Shown here: positions 1 to 8,929 of the stretch, in pieces | Numbering within the stretch: position 1 is the first letter of the stretch | Layout: every line of letters starts with the position of its first letter | NCBI RefSeq assembly: GCF_900155425.1 | Contig: NZ_LT700191.1 | Coordinates: 1,697,198-1,761,197 of the forward strand | Direction: 5' to 3' | From: Parabacteroides massiliensis | GTDB taxonomy: Bacteria > Bacteroidota > Bacteroidia > Bacteroidales > Tannerellaceae | DNA: 64,000 bases | Notes under the pieces: model-generated | What the model saw: only the letters and a program-made list of their open reading frames with translations | Database searches by the model: none | Told to the model about the DNA's origin: nothing | Translations under genes and position numbers: made by a program

Positions 1-300
1 GTCGGAGGCTTCGATGTCCGCCGGGAACTTGCCGGAACCGAGATCAACGGGATACCGGTCTACCATATGGATGATTTTCCTGCCAAGCAGAAAGAATACG
101 GAGCGACGATCGGAGTGATCACCGTCCCGGTCAACAAGGCGCAGGAAGTGACCGAACAGATTATCGCCGGAGGGATCAAGGCTTTGTGGAACTTCACCCC
201 GTTCCGTATCCGTGTGCCGGAAGATATCGTAGTGCAAAATACCTCTATGTACGCTCACCTTGCCGTGATGTTCAACCGCTTGAATTCAATCAATCACTGA
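1..300 (+). CDS. rex: Redox-sensing transcriptional repressor Rex, C-terminal part (5' end outside window)
   Basis: An open frame runs from base 1 to a TGA at 298-300 and encodes about 99 residues. It matches the end of the Rex NAD(H)-binding domain: the piece reading ATIGVITVPVNKAQEV followed by a LWNFTPF-type motif and the VQNTSMYAHLAVM helix are characteristic of Rex. The Rex family senses the NADH/NAD+ ratio and represses fermentation and respiration genes. The N-terminal winged helix that binds DNA lies upstream of the window. The next gene begins three bases after this stop, so the two are probably co-transcribed. Confidence 0.88.
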   Translation, partial: VGGFDVRRELAGTEINGIPVYHMDDFPAKQKEYGATIGVITVPVNKAQEVTEQIIAGGIKALWNFTPFRIRVPEDIVVQNTSMYAHLAVMFNRLNSINH

Positions 301-303
301 CAT

Positions 304-918
304 ATGAAAATAATAGCCGTAGGAATGAATTATGCCGCCCACAATAAAGAGCTGCATCATTCGTTAGAATTATCGGAGCCTACTATCTTTATGAAGTCCG
401 ACTCTTCGTTGCTGAAGGATGGCAAACCGTTCTTTATCCCTGATTTCTCTTCGGAGATTCATTACGAAACGGAGATCGTCGTGAAGATAGACCGGTTGGG
501 AAAAAACATTGCCGAACGTTTCGCTCACCGTTACTATAACGAGGTGACGGTAGGAATTGACTTTACAGCCCGCGACTTGCAAAATAAACTGCGTGCGCGA
601 GGGTTGCCTTGGGAAATCAGTAAGGCGTTCGATAATTCGGCTGTTCTCGGAACGTTCGTCCCTGTAGAGCGTGTGGGAGATGTGAACCGCATCCCTTTCC
701 ACTTGGATATTAACGGGAAAACCGTTCAGGAAGGAAACACGCAGGACATGCTTTTCCCAGTCGACAAGATCATAGCTTATGTGAGTCGTTTCTTTACGTT
801 GAAGATAGGCGACCTGATCTATACCGGAACCCCGGTAGGCGTGGGGCCGGTCAAGATAGACGACCACTTGCAGGGATATATCGGCGAGCAGAAGCTGCTG
901 GATTTCTTTGTGAGATAA
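304..918 (+). CDS. Fumarylacetoacetate hydrolase (FAH) family protein
   Basis: A 204-residue cytosolic protein of the FAH fold, close in length to the short YcgM/FAHD1-type members. Visible hallmarks are the start MKIIAVGMNYAAHNKEL, a metal-site segment HYETEIVVKI with the acidic pair near residues 57-59, the GIDFTARDLQ stretch, and the IGDLIYTGTPVGVGP motif near the end. Family members hydrolyse acylpyruvates, decarboxylate oxaloacetate or handle 2-keto-acid breakdown products; which of these applies cannot be read from sequence alone. It follows rex with a three-base gap and precedes porU by 16 bases. That order looks like a fixed Bacteroidales neighbourhood rather than a pathway. Confidence 0.85.
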   Translation: MKIIAVGMNYAAHNKELHHSLELSEPTIFMKSDSSLLKDGKPFFIPDFSSEIHYETEIVVKIDRLGKNIAERFAHRYYNEVTVGIDFTARDLQNKLRARGLPWEISKAFDNSAVLGTFVPVERVGDVNRIPFHLDINGKTVQEGNTQDMLFPVDKIIAYVSRFFTLKIGDLIYTGTPVGVGPVKIDDHLQGYIGEQKLLDFFVR

Positions 919-934
919 CACGGAAAAAGAACGT

Positions 935-3900
935 ATGAAGAGAATCTTATATACCTTGCTGTTTGTATTCGGTCTGCTCGCATCTGCATGGGCGGATGGT
1001 AGCCGATATGCTTCCGAGTCGGTGTTGAACTCCGGGAAATGGGTGAAGATACAGGTGGCGGAAGATGGTATTTACAAACTGACGGCTGCCGACCTGAAGA
1101 AGATGGGCTTTTCCAATTTAGACAAAGTCGCTGTCTGTGGTTACGGAGGCTGGCCTTTGGATGAAGATTTCTCTACTGCTTATATTGATGATGTCCCAGA
1201 AGTAGCCGTGTGGAGGAATGCGGATTATCTGTTGTTTTACGGGAAGGGGCCGCGCAAATGGGAATATTCCTCTTCCGATAAGTCTTTTATCCACACCAAC
1301 AATCCTTATTCCAATTACGGATATTATTTCGTGACCGAAAAAGAAACGGCCGGACGTACGATGGAAAAGGCTGCATCTGCCGATGGAGCCACTCTGCAGG
1401 TGACGACTTTCGATGACTATGTTTTGCACGAAGAAGAGTTGGTCTCGGTGAACAGCTCCGGGCGTGAACTGTATGGCGAATCGTTTACCTCTACTTTATC
1501 CCGCGATTTCACGATATCGGTTCCGGGCATTACGAACGACGAGGGAAAGGCAACCCTGTCTTTTATCTCCCGTGGAAACGGAACGATCACCATGAATGTC
1601 GATGGAAATTCTTTGATATCCGGTTCTGTCTCTGTCCCGTCGGACGAATACGAAGTGGCACGGGAATTGTATCGTGAAAGAGCTTGGACCGCTGATAAAG
1701 GTGAAACTGTAAAGGTCAACATCGGATACAGTACGACCGGACATAAGAACGTGTACTTGAACTATTTCCGTCTTCAGATGAAGAGGCAATTGAAAGTATA
1801 TGATGATTATACATTCTTCCGCAGCCTCTCGGCTGTAGGCAATGCTTCCCGCTTTGTGGTTCAGGGTGCCGATGCCAATACACTGGTTTTTGATGTGACC
1901 GACGGTATAAATCCGCTGCAGATGGAAACATCCCTGAACGGGACGGAACTGTCTTTTTCTATTCCCGCCTCCGCTTCCTTGAGGGAGTTCGTCGCAGTGA
2001 AGCCTTCGCAGATTAAAGCACCCGTGACAGTCGGTGAGGTGGCGAACCAGGATCTGCATGCCTTGGCACAGCAAGATATGATCATTATCGCCCAACCTAA
2101 TTTCACAACTCAGGCGGAACGTTTGGCGGAAGCGCATCGGACAAAGGATAACCTGACGGTCCGGGTGGTGACGCCGGAAGCGATTTATAATGAGTTTTCC
2201 AGTGGTACGTCGGATGCAACCGCTTATCGCCGTTTTATGAAAATGTTCTACGACCGGCAGACTTCAGAGGCTGACGCCCCCAAATATTTACTCTTGTTCG
2301 GCGATGGTTCGTATGATAACCGAAAACTGACTTCCTCCTGGAAATCAGTGGATATGAGCAATATGTTGCTGACGTATCAGACGGATGAGTCGCTGAATCA
2401 GCATTCCTATGTAGTGGACGACTATTTTGGTTTTCTGGATGATGCGGATGACAAGGTATCGCTTCTTTATAGAAAAAAAGTATGTTTAGGCATCGGACGC
2501 TTCCCTGTCAGAACTGTGGAGCAGGCGACCCAGGCTGTGGATAAGGTAATCTCTTATATGGAAAACAAAAATACGGGTTTGTGGAAAAACAATCTGTGTT
2601 TTATGGCTGACGACGGTAACAATGCGGACAGTTTTACAACCGATCATATGAGTTACGCGAATCAGTTGGCTACTTATATCGAAAGCGAACATCCTGAATT
2701 TTTGGTCAATAAACTGTATTATGATGCCTACAAAAAGGATATGGCGGCAGGAACTTATCCGGATGTACGGAGTGGGTTGCAAAAACTTTTAAAAGACGGA
2801 TTGTTGTTGTTCAATTATACGGGACATGGGGGGACAACGGGTTTAAGCGATGAGAAAGTGTTGACACAAACAGATATCAACCAGTTTACTTATACCCATC
2901 TGCCGGTATGGATTACGGCAACGTGTGATTTTACACGATTCGACGACTTGAATACTTCTGCCGGAGAAGATGTATTTTTGAGTAAAAACAGCGGAGGCAT
3001 TGCGTTGTTTACGACTGTCCGTGTTGCTTACTCCAGACCGAATTTTCCGATAAACAATAGTGTGATCCGTAACTTGTTCGAGAGAAACAATGGGCGTCGC
3101 CGTACGTTGGGAGAAGCGATGCAGGCAACAAAAAACGCCTTGTCGTCTGTTTATAAACTGGGTTTCTGCTTGATCGGCGATCCGGCTGTGAAGATGGCTT
3201 ATCCTGAATACGGGATGAAAGTGACAACCGTAAACGGGCATTCGGCAGATGGAAGCCCGATCTCTTTCAAAGCCTTGGAAAGGATAACGGTCGAAGGAGA
3301 GGTGTTGGATGCTTCCGGGCAGTTGGCAACTGATTTTACCGGCATCGTAAACCCGACCGTGAAAGATAGCAAGACGACTGTCACTTGCTTGAAGAACAGC
3401 AATAAGGATGACAGTCCGGCTTTTACTTTCACCGATTATCCGAATACGATTTTTATGGGAAATGACTCCGTACGCAACGGCAAGTTCAGTTTCACATTTA
3501 CAGTCCCGAAAGATATTTCCTATTCCAACCTGCAGGGAAAAATGAACCTGTATGCCGTCGATACGGAAAACGGCAATGAGGCACAGGGTAATTTCGACAA
3601 CTTCATTGTCGGAGGAACATCCGACACGGCGGAGACCGATACGGTCGGCCCGGAAATCCGTGCCCTTTACCTGAACGACACGACGTTTGTGGATGGTGGC
3701 CAAGTGAATACGACTCCTTATTTTGTTGCCGAATTGTGGGATAAGAGCGGAGTGAATATCACGGGAAGCAGTGTCGGGCACGATATGATGCTGGTAATAG
3801 ACGAGTCGACCTACCTGAGTTATAACCTGAACAGCTATTACGAATTATTGCCGGGCGAAGATGGAACCGGCATTGTGAAGTTCCCGATTCCCGCGCTTGA

Positions 3901-4303
3901 GCCGGGCAAACATACGGCGGAGTTCTGGGTGTGGGATATCCAGAACAACTCGACCATGCGGACGTTTACCTTCGAAGTGGTCGAAGGATTGAAGCCATTC
4001 CTGCTCGATGTGATTGCAACACCGGGTATCGCTCGTGAGCAGGTGACTTTCCATCTTATGCACAACCGCCCCGAAAGCCGTATGAAGGTGGGCATCATGG
4101 TCTACGATCTGGCTGGCCGCCAGCTTTGGAAACATGAAGAAAGCGGAACTTCCGGCCTGTTCGAAAACTATACGGTCTCCTGGAATCTGACATCAGGCGG
4201 TGCCCGTATGCGTCCCGGTGTCTATATCTATCGGGCGGCCATTAGCACCGATAATTCCAAGGAAGCGACGAAAGCACAGAAGTTCATTATTTTAGGTGAA
4301 TAA
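935..4303 (+). CDS. porU: Type IX secretion system sortase PorU (C25/gingipain-like)
   Basis: A 1122-residue secreted protein with a signal peptide (residues 1-20, ending near SAWA). PorU is the outer-membrane sortase that cuts the C-terminal signal from type IX cargo and attaches the cargo to anionic lipopolysaccharide. The caspase-like C25 domain is recognisable: the catalytic His lies in the TGHGG motif (about H631) and the Cys in the ITATCDF motif (about C664). The C-terminal 90 residues (VYDLAGRQLW ... PGVYIYRAAIS) form a type IX C-terminal domain, as expected because PorU itself carries an uncleaved one. The length fits the family. Its partner porV lies 2.9 kb downstream on the same strand. 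Its last 12 bases overlap the convergent gene ending at 4292. Confidence 0.93.
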   Translation: MKRILYTLLFVFGLLASAWADGSRYASESVLNSGKWVKIQVAEDGIYKLTAADLKKMGFSNLDKVAVCGYGGWPLDEDFSTAYIDDVPEVAVWRNADYLLFYGKGPRKWEYSSSDKSFIHTNNPYSNYGYYFVTEKETAGRTMEKAASADGATLQVTTFDDYVLHEEELVSVNSSGRELYGESFTSTLSRDFTISVPGITNDEGKATLSFISRGNGTITMNVDGNSLISGSVSVPSDEYEVARELYRERAWTADKGETVKVNIGYSTTGHKNVYLNYFRLQMKRQLKVYDDYTFFRSLSAVGNASRFVVQGADANTLVFDVTDGINPLQMETSLNGTELSFSIPASASLREFVAVKPSQIKAPVTVGEVANQDLHALAQQDMIIIAQPNFTTQAERLAEAHRTKDNLTVRVVTPEAIYNEFSSGTSDATAYRRFMKMFYDRQTSEADAPKYLLLFGDGSYDNRKLTSSWKSVDMSNMLLTYQTDESLNQHSYVVDDYFGFLDDADDKVSLLYRKKVCLGIGRFPVRTVEQATQAVDKVISYMENKNTGLWKNNLCFMADDGNNADSFTTDHMSYANQLATYIESEHPEFLVNKLYYDAYKKDMAAGTYPDVRSGLQKLLKDGLLLFNYTGHGGTTGLSDEKVLTQTDINQFTYTHLPVWITATCDFTRFDDLNTSAGEDVFLSKNSGGIALFTTVRVAYSRPNFPINNSVIRNLFERNNGRRRTLGEAMQATKNALSSVYKLGFCLIGDPAVKMAYPEYGMKVTTVNGHSADGSPISFKALERITVEGEVLDASGQLATDFTGIVNPTVKDSKTTVTCLKNSNKDDSPAFTFTDYPNTIFMGNDSVRNGKFSFTFTVPKDISYSNLQGKMNLYAVDTENGNEAQGNFDNFIVGGTSDTAETDTVGPEIRALYLNDTTFVDGGQVNTTPYFVAELWDKSGVNITGSSVGHDMMLVIDESTYLSYNLNSYYELLPGEDGTGIVKFPIPALEPGKHTAEFWVWDIQNNSTMRTFTFEVVEGLKPFLLDVIATPGIAREQVTFHLMHNRPESRMKVGIMVYDLAGRQLWKHEESGTSGLFENYTVSWNLTSGGARMRPGVYIYRAAISTDNSKEATKAQKFIILGE

Positions 4304-5572
4304 GAAGGAACGCATGAGTTCCATCGTGTTTATCGTTGCGGTCAGAACAAAGAAGCCGATAATGGTCCAGTCCAGTATCCGGTACATGCGGACCGGTAGC
4401 CGCGTGTATAACCAACCCAGCAGGATCGGGACTGCAAACATCCAATGCCCGCCGAACAGGATCGCCTCGTTCATCCCGTAGCGGATGACAAAATGGATCA
4501 CGAAGTCGATACTCAGGTACATTAGCAGCAGTTGCACGTATTTGTTTTTCAGGTTGAGCAAAGCCGAAGTCGCGACTAATAACAACAAGAACATGATCGC
4601 GGCATAATTCCAACTGTGCAGGTACTCGCTGGGTCGCAATACGACTTCTTTCCCTACCAGTTGTTGTGTGAGAGGCGTGCTTATGATCGTATTGCCCCAA
4701 AAATCGACCAGTGCTTGTTTTCCGAATGTCTCGTCATGGATAAAATATTGCCCGAGCTGCCCGACCGCCTCAATAGGAGATTGGCCTTCCGGGTTGAACA
4801 ACTTTGCTTTGAGGGTGTAAAAGCCCATGACGACAGCAACACAAATGACAAATGGCAGCATGACTTTGCCCCCAGTCCGTATTTTACGCCGAAGCGGAGC
4901 TTTGTTCAGGAACAAGGCCATAGCCGGTTTGGCTGCGTTGGTGATCGTTATACCTCCGCAAAGGAAAGTGAGGAAGAGAATGGTCCGTCCTTTTATGTAT
5001 CCGGTCTGTTTGTATTCCCGGGAAAGCATTAACAACGAGAAGACGAGCAGGAAGAAAGAGAACGGATAGGATTCTGTCGTGAACGACAGGACGACTGTCG
5101 TGAAGAAACATCCCGTGAACCCTGTCAGTAACAAGGCCCGGCGGGTGGAAAGCCGGACGATCTGTTTCAGGTAACGGAAGATCAGGACCAGGCCGCCGGT
5201 TATCAACAGGTTCATCAGCATCAGGCAGACAATACCGGAAGTTTTCTCTTTGAACAGGGTTGTCAACAGAATTATCAACAACGTTTTCAACAAATGGAAG
5301 ATGCCGAAGAAAGGATGGCTGACGTCGAATGCGCCTCCGCGCGTGTGGAGATGGAAAAGATTGTCATAGCCCAAATAACTTCCGGCACCCCCGTTAGGGA
5401 CATCTATCAGTTCCGTATGAAAGAGCATCCCGTAGCCGATACACCCGTAAAGGAGGAAAAAGAAAAGGAAAAGCCCGGCTTCTATCGGGGTCGGTGGAAA
5501 CAACGTGCGTTTCGTCTCTCGCCACTCGATCCGGAGAGCGCGAAACAGAATAGACAGGCAGGATGGTATCAT
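4292..5572 (-). CDS. Polytopic membrane protein, DUF6080-like; possible GT-C glycosyltransferase
   Basis: A 426-residue integral membrane protein with about ten hydrophobic segments. After the first membrane segment there is an acidic, aromatic loop with GYDNLFHL and FDVSHPFFGIFHL, a layout like the catalytic loop of GT-C transferases that use lipid-linked sugars. The resemblance to DUF6080 is from memory and the GT-C idea is an inference. It is the last gene of a tight three-gene operon with a UbiA-type transferase and an HAD phosphatase (17-base gap upstream). Together these suggest making and using a polyprenyl-phosphate sugar. Its 3' end overlaps porU by 12 bases tail to tail. Confidence 0.7.
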   Translation of the reverse strand: MIPSCLSILFRALRIEWRETKRTLFPPTPIEAGLFLFFFLLYGCIGYGMLFHTELIDVPNGGAGSYLGYDNLFHLHTRGGAFDVSHPFFGIFHLLKTLLIILLTTLFKEKTSGIVCLMLMNLLITGGLVLIFRYLKQIVRLSTRRALLLTGFTGCFFTTVVLSFTTESYPFSFFLLVFSLLMLSREYKQTGYIKGRTILFLTFLCGGITITNAAKPAMALFLNKAPLRRKIRTGGKVMLPFVICVAVVMGFYTLKAKLFNPEGQSPIEAVGQLGQYFIHDETFGKQALVDFWGNTIISTPLTQQLVGKEVVLRPSEYLHSWNYAAIMFLLLLVATSALLNLKNKYVQLLLMYLSIDFVIHFVIRYGMNEAILFGGHWMFAVPILLGWLYTRLPVRMYRILDWTIIGFFVLTATINTMELMRSFLFT

Positions 5573-5589
5573 AGGTATATAATATATGT

Positions 5590-6183
5590 TTATTTATTGT
5601 TGAAAGGTTTGTAATAAGGAACATTTGCGAGGGCGAGCAGTTCTTTGTCGCCACTGCTGTCGCCATATACATAGAGGGTCTCAGAGGCGAAATCCGGATA
5701 TAACCGGCGGAGCCTGCGCACCTTTTCGCTCCCCTTGCAGTTGGGTGTGGAAAATCGGCCGGTCAACATTTGTCCTTTGACTTCCAGTTCTGTCCCTTCC
5801 ACAAGCCGGATTCCGATTGTTTGTGCCCAAGGCCGTATCCAGTCAGGTACAGACGCACTGATAATGGCGATCTTGTCCCCTTTTTCCTGATGCCTGCGTA
5901 TCTCATCCAAGGCGGCAGGATAAACGAAAGCCGGTATACGAGAAGCATATTCAAGGCAAGCCTGACGGAACTCGTCCGTTCTCATCCCCCTCAGGAAAGA
6001 AGAGATCACAAGTTCTTTGGCCCGGTGCGTGGAGAGAAAACCCGTTAAGGCTGCCCCTTTCAACAGGGCGATCCAGGGGAGCCGCAGGAGGAAAGCCTTC
6101 CATCCGCAAGTCCGAATCAGGAAATCCGGCAGAGAGTCGCGGGAAATAATGGTACCGTCGAAGTCGAATATTGCGATTGCCAT
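5590..6183 (-). CDS. HAD-superfamily (HAD-IB, phosphoserine-phosphatase-like) phosphatase
   Basis: A 197-residue soluble HAD phosphatase. Motif I is FDFDGTII at residues 5-12, with the nucleophile Asp and the second Asp two residues later. Motif II is the IISASVPDW region (about residues 101-109). Motif III/IV is VYGDSSGDKELL near residues 171-182. A helical cap lies between motifs I and II, as in the SerB/HAD-IB subgroup. It starts one base after the stop of the UbiA-type transferase gene, so translation is probably coupled. By analogy with actinobacterial decaprenylphosphoryl-phosphoribose metabolism it could remove the 5-phosphate from a lipid-linked phosphopentose. That role is inferred from position only; a general phosphomonoesterase is the alternative. 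Confidence 0.82.
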   Translation of the reverse strand: MAIAIFDFDGTIISRDSLPDFLIRTCGWKAFLLRLPWIALLKGAALTGFLSTHRAKELVISSFLRGMRTDEFRQACLEYASRIPAFVYPAALDEIRRHQEKGDKIAIISASVPDWIRPWAQTIGIRLVEGTELEVKGQMLTGRFSTPNCKGSEKVRRLRRLYPDFASETLYVYGDSSGDKELLALANVPYYKPFNNK

Positions 6184-6184
6184 A

Positions 6185-7081
6185 TCAGTAAATAAGTAAA
6201 GCGAATACGATGAACCAGCCTGCCACGGTCAGCTGCAAAGTGCGGTCCTTCAACAGGATATCGGTCGGGTTGCAGTTGCTCTTCTCCACTAAGATGATCT
6301 GCATGTAGCGCATGATGCCTGCCAGGACGAACGGGACTGTGACATACAGGTATTCGCTGCTTCTCGACGTCACTTCGGGAGAAAGCGTATATAATATGTA
6401 AGTCACAGCGATTATGGAAGAGAGAAATGACAGGATCACATTCAGGTAGTCGATCGTATATCCGGTAATGTTCTTACGCGAAATCTGTCCGGTTTCCATG
6501 AAATTGCGCAAATCGTCCCGTCGTTTGGCAAAAGCGAGGAACAGAGAGAGAATGAATGTCATGATAATCAGCCAGTGCGAAAGCTCTATGTCGCCGGCGA
6601 CGGCTCCTGCTTCGAGCCGGATGATGAAACCGCAGGCGACGATCATGGCATCGATGATCTGTACCTGCTTGAGGAAAAGCGTATATGCCAGGTTCAGAAG
6701 GATGTAGCCTCCTGATGATAACCAGATTTGATTGCCGCTTGTTTGTATGAGATTGAAACAGGCCGCACTCGCTCCATATAGCAGGAACATGAGGATGAGG
6801 GCTGTCGTCGGCGTGACCTTCCGGGAGGCGATCGGGCGGAATCGTTTGACCGGATGCAAGCGGTCTTCATCCGCATCCATCAAATCATTGAAAATATATA
6901 CGCCGCTGGTGAGCAGGCAGAAACTGGCGAACAGGATTGCAACGTTCCGCAACCTGTCCGTATCTCCCATTTCCTGTGCAAAAAACAGGGGTAGAAACAA
7001 AATGATGTTTTTTACCCACTGGGAAGGGCGCATCAGAAGGAATAATGCTTTAATTTTGCCTGTCGATTGTATATCTTTCAT
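6185..7081 (-). CDS. UbiA-family prenyltransferase, decaprenyl-phosphate phosphoribosyltransferase-like
   Basis: A 298-residue polytopic protein of the UbiA superfamily. The start RPSQWVKNIILFLPLFFA is typical of the decaprenyl-phosphate 5-phosphoribosyltransferase group. The first aspartate motif NDxxDxxxD is seen as NDLMDADED at residues 65-73, followed by HPVKRFRPIASRKV. A second acidic site appears near FAKRRDDLRN. Known members move phosphoribose from PRPP to a polyprenyl phosphate; menaquinone-type UbiA proteins look different at the N-terminus. I start it at the ATG at 7081 rather than a TTG six bases upstream. It heads an operon with an HAD phosphatase and a membrane protein, all on the opposite strand to the flanking porU and porV. 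Confidence 0.85.
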   Translation of the reverse strand: MKDIQSTGKIKALFLLMRPSQWVKNIILFLPLFFAQEMGDTDRLRNVAILFASFCLLTSGVYIFNDLMDADEDRLHPVKRFRPIASRKVTPTTALILMFLLYGASAACFNLIQTSGNQIWLSSGGYILLNLAYTLFLKQVQIIDAMIVACGFIIRLEAGAVAGDIELSHWLIIMTFILSLFLAFAKRRDDLRNFMETGQISRKNITGYTIDYLNVILSFLSSIIAVTYILYTLSPEVTSRSSEYLYVTVPFVLAGIMRYMQIILVEKSNCNPTDILLKDRTLQLTVAGWFIVFALLIY

Positions 7082-7162
7082 ACTCAAAAGACAAAAGTAG
7101 GAATTTTATTCGAGCATACAATAAAGTTCGGATTATTCAGTTTATATATAAGAAATAATAGA

Positions 7163-7182
7163 GGGTGGTGCGTGAACCGCCC
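7163..7182. other. Small hairpin in the divergent region before porV
   Basis: GGGTGGT (7163-7169) and ACCGCCC (7176-7182) pair across a six-base loop with one G-U pair when read on the plus strand. It lies between the divergent UbiA-type gene and porV, about 45 bases before the porV start, so it may sit in the porV leader. No T-run follows, so a terminator is unlikely. Confidence 0.4.
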
Positions 7183-7227
7183 GTACTTTATAGATAACTC
7201 GGAAAATAATTAAGGATAGAATATAAT

Positions 7228-8391
7228 ATGATAAGTAAATTCAGAATCGGCGTACTCGTTATAATACTAAACTTCTTTGTTTCGGTTGCGGCAACTTGGG
7301 GGCAAGATGATCCTTCTTTGCTCCAAATGGCGGTTCCTTCGTTAAATATAGCCCCGGATGCACGAGGTGGCGGTATGGGAGACATGGGGGCGTCCACTTT
7401 GCCGGACATCAATTCGCAGTATTGGAATGCGGCCAAATATGCTTTCATGGGAAGTAAGGCGGGAGTCAGTCTGTCTTATACGCCGTGGTTGCGCAAATTG
7501 GTCAACGATGTGGCTTTGGTGAATATGACCGGTTATTACAAATTAGGGAATAGCGATTTACAGGCTGTCAGCGCCTCTTTGCGTTATTTCTCATTAGGGG
7601 AAGTTAATATATGGGAGAATATCGGGGATGTCCCTTATGGATTGAACCCGTACGAGATGGCGTTCGATGTGGCCTACAGCCGTAAGTTGTCCGAGTCTTA
7701 TTCGATGGCGGTAACCTTGCGTTACATCCGTTCGGATATGGGGACGGACCAGCATGACGAGAGTTATGCCGGCAATGCTTTTGCTGCCGATATTTCCGGT
7801 TATCTGGAAAAATATGTGTTGATGGGAAATGCAGAAGCTTTGTGGAGTTTTGGTTTCAACCTGTCGAATATCGGGAGTAAGATATCGTATGACGGAGGAA
7901 ATACGAACCAGTACCTTCCGGCAAAACTGACTTTGGGAACGGGTTTGCTTTATCCGATCGATGACTACAACCAGATCGGTTTTTATTTGGACCTGAATAA
8001 ATACATGGTCCCGTATGCCCCGCAAAAGAAAGAAGGAGAGACGGATACCGACTACCAGGCACGTGTGGAAGACTACAAATCGTGGTCGAGCATTTCCGGT
8101 ATGATGAAGTCTTTTACCGATTCGCCTAACGGTTTGTTGAAAGAAATCATGGTCTCGGTCGGAGCCGAGTATAGCTATAATGAACAGTTTTTCGTCCGTG
8201 GCGGTTACTTTTACGAGAATGCGAATGTCGGCAACCGTAAATACTTTTCTGTCGGTGCCGGTTTCCGTATGAGCGTGTTCCAGTTGGATGCCGCTTATCT
8301 GATCAGCACGGTTCCACAGAACCCGTTGGACCAGACGCTTCGTTTCTCCCTGTCTTTTGATATGGACGGGATCAAGAACTTGTTCAGGTGA
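7228..8391 (+). CDS. porV: Type IX secretion outer-membrane protein PorV (LptO)
   Basis: A 387-residue outer-membrane beta-barrel protein with a signal peptide (residues 1-25, up to the AATWGQ region). The conserved PorV opening is clear: MAVPSLNIAPDARGGGMGDMG followed by STLPDINSQYWNAAKYAF, and the barrel strands carry alternating aromatic residues to the end. PorV is the shuttle that collects type IX cargo at the Sov pore and hands it to PorU on the cell surface. Its length fits the family. porU lies upstream on the same strand, separated by an opposite-strand operon. ispF begins 27 bases after the stop and is probably read through from here. Confidence 0.93.
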   Translation: MISKFRIGVLVIILNFFVSVAATWGQDDPSLLQMAVPSLNIAPDARGGGMGDMGASTLPDINSQYWNAAKYAFMGSKAGVSLSYTPWLRKLVNDVALVNMTGYYKLGNSDLQAVSASLRYFSLGEVNIWENIGDVPYGLNPYEMAFDVAYSRKLSESYSMAVTLRYIRSDMGTDQHDESYAGNAFAADISGYLEKYVLMGNAEALWSFGFNLSNIGSKISYDGGNTNQYLPAKLTLGTGLLYPIDDYNQIGFYLDLNKYMVPYAPQKKEGETDTDYQARVEDYKSWSSISGMMKSFTDSPNGLLKEIMVSVGAEYSYNEQFFVRGGYFYENANVGNRKYFSVGAGFRMSVFQLDAAYLISTVPQNPLDQTLRFSLSFDMDGIKNLFR

Positions 8392-8424
8392 AAGTTGAAA
8401 GTTAAAAGTTGAAAGTAATGAAAG
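8391..8424 (+). repeat. GAAAGTT-type short tandem repeat between porV and ispF
   Basis: The junction from the porV stop through the ispF start consists of repeats of AAAGTTG, AAAGTTA, AAAGTTG, AAAGTAATG and AAAGTA, a period of 7-10 bases. The repeat bears the ispF start codon and makes an in-frame TTG nine bases before the ATG look like a start. It may come from slippage. Confidence 0.6.
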
Positions 8425-8894
8425 TACGTGTAGGGTTTGGATATGATGTGCATGCGCTGGTGCCGGAACGCGATTTGTGGTTGGGTGGAGTGAAAATAGA
8501 ACATACGATGGGCTTGCAAGGGCATAGTGATGCGGATGTTTTGATCCATGCTATCTGTGATGCTCTGTTAGGCGCGGCCAATATGCGTGATATCGGGTAT
8601 CATTTTCCCGATACGGCAGGCGAATATAAGGATATCGACAGTAAAATCCTGTTGTTCGATACGATGGAGTTGCTCCGTGATGCCGGATATACGTTAGGCA
8701 ATATAGATGCGACCGTTGCAGCTGAACGTCCTAAGCTGAATCCTCATATCCCCGAAATGAAGCGGGTAATGGCCGACGTCCTTCAGGTGGATGTAGAAGA
8801 TATCTCCATCAAAGCGACGACAACCGAAAAGTTAGGTTTTACCGGACGGCAGGAAGGTATAGCCGCTTATGCAACAGTATTGATACAGAAATAG
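8418..8894 (+). CDS. ispF: 2-C-methyl-D-erythritol 2,4-cyclodiphosphate synthase
   Basis: A 158-residue enzyme of the MEP pathway. It cyclises CDP-methylerythritol 2-phosphate to MEcPP, releasing CMP, on the way to isoprenoid precursors. The family signature GYDVHAL near residues 8-14 carries the metal-binding Asp and His, SDADVLIHAICDALLGA follows at about residues 35-51, and the FPDT and IKATTTEKLGFTG motifs are present. I chose the ATG at 8418; a TTG at 8409 in the same frame is less likely. It is the last gene before a run of palindromes, and the next gene converges on it. Confidence 0.96.
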   Translation: MKVRVGFGYDVHALVPERDLWLGGVKIEHTMGLQGHSDADVLIHAICDALLGAANMRDIGYHFPDTAGEYKDIDSKILLFDTMELLRDAGYTLGNIDATVAAERPKLNPHIPEMKRVMADVLQVDVEDISIKATTTEKLGFTGRQEGIAAYATVLIQK

Positions 8895-8929
8895 TCATTT
8901 GTTTATTCATCCTTTCTTTGGATATTTTC

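Noticed and set aside
370-921. A 183-codon open frame on the minus strand opposite the FAH-family gene
   Set aside because: It lies wholly antisense to a clear gene, has no family pattern, and follows from codon bias on the other strand.
2843-3781. A 312-codon minus-strand frame inside porU
   Set aside because: It is antisense to conserved PorU coding sequence and its product has no recognisable motif or signal.
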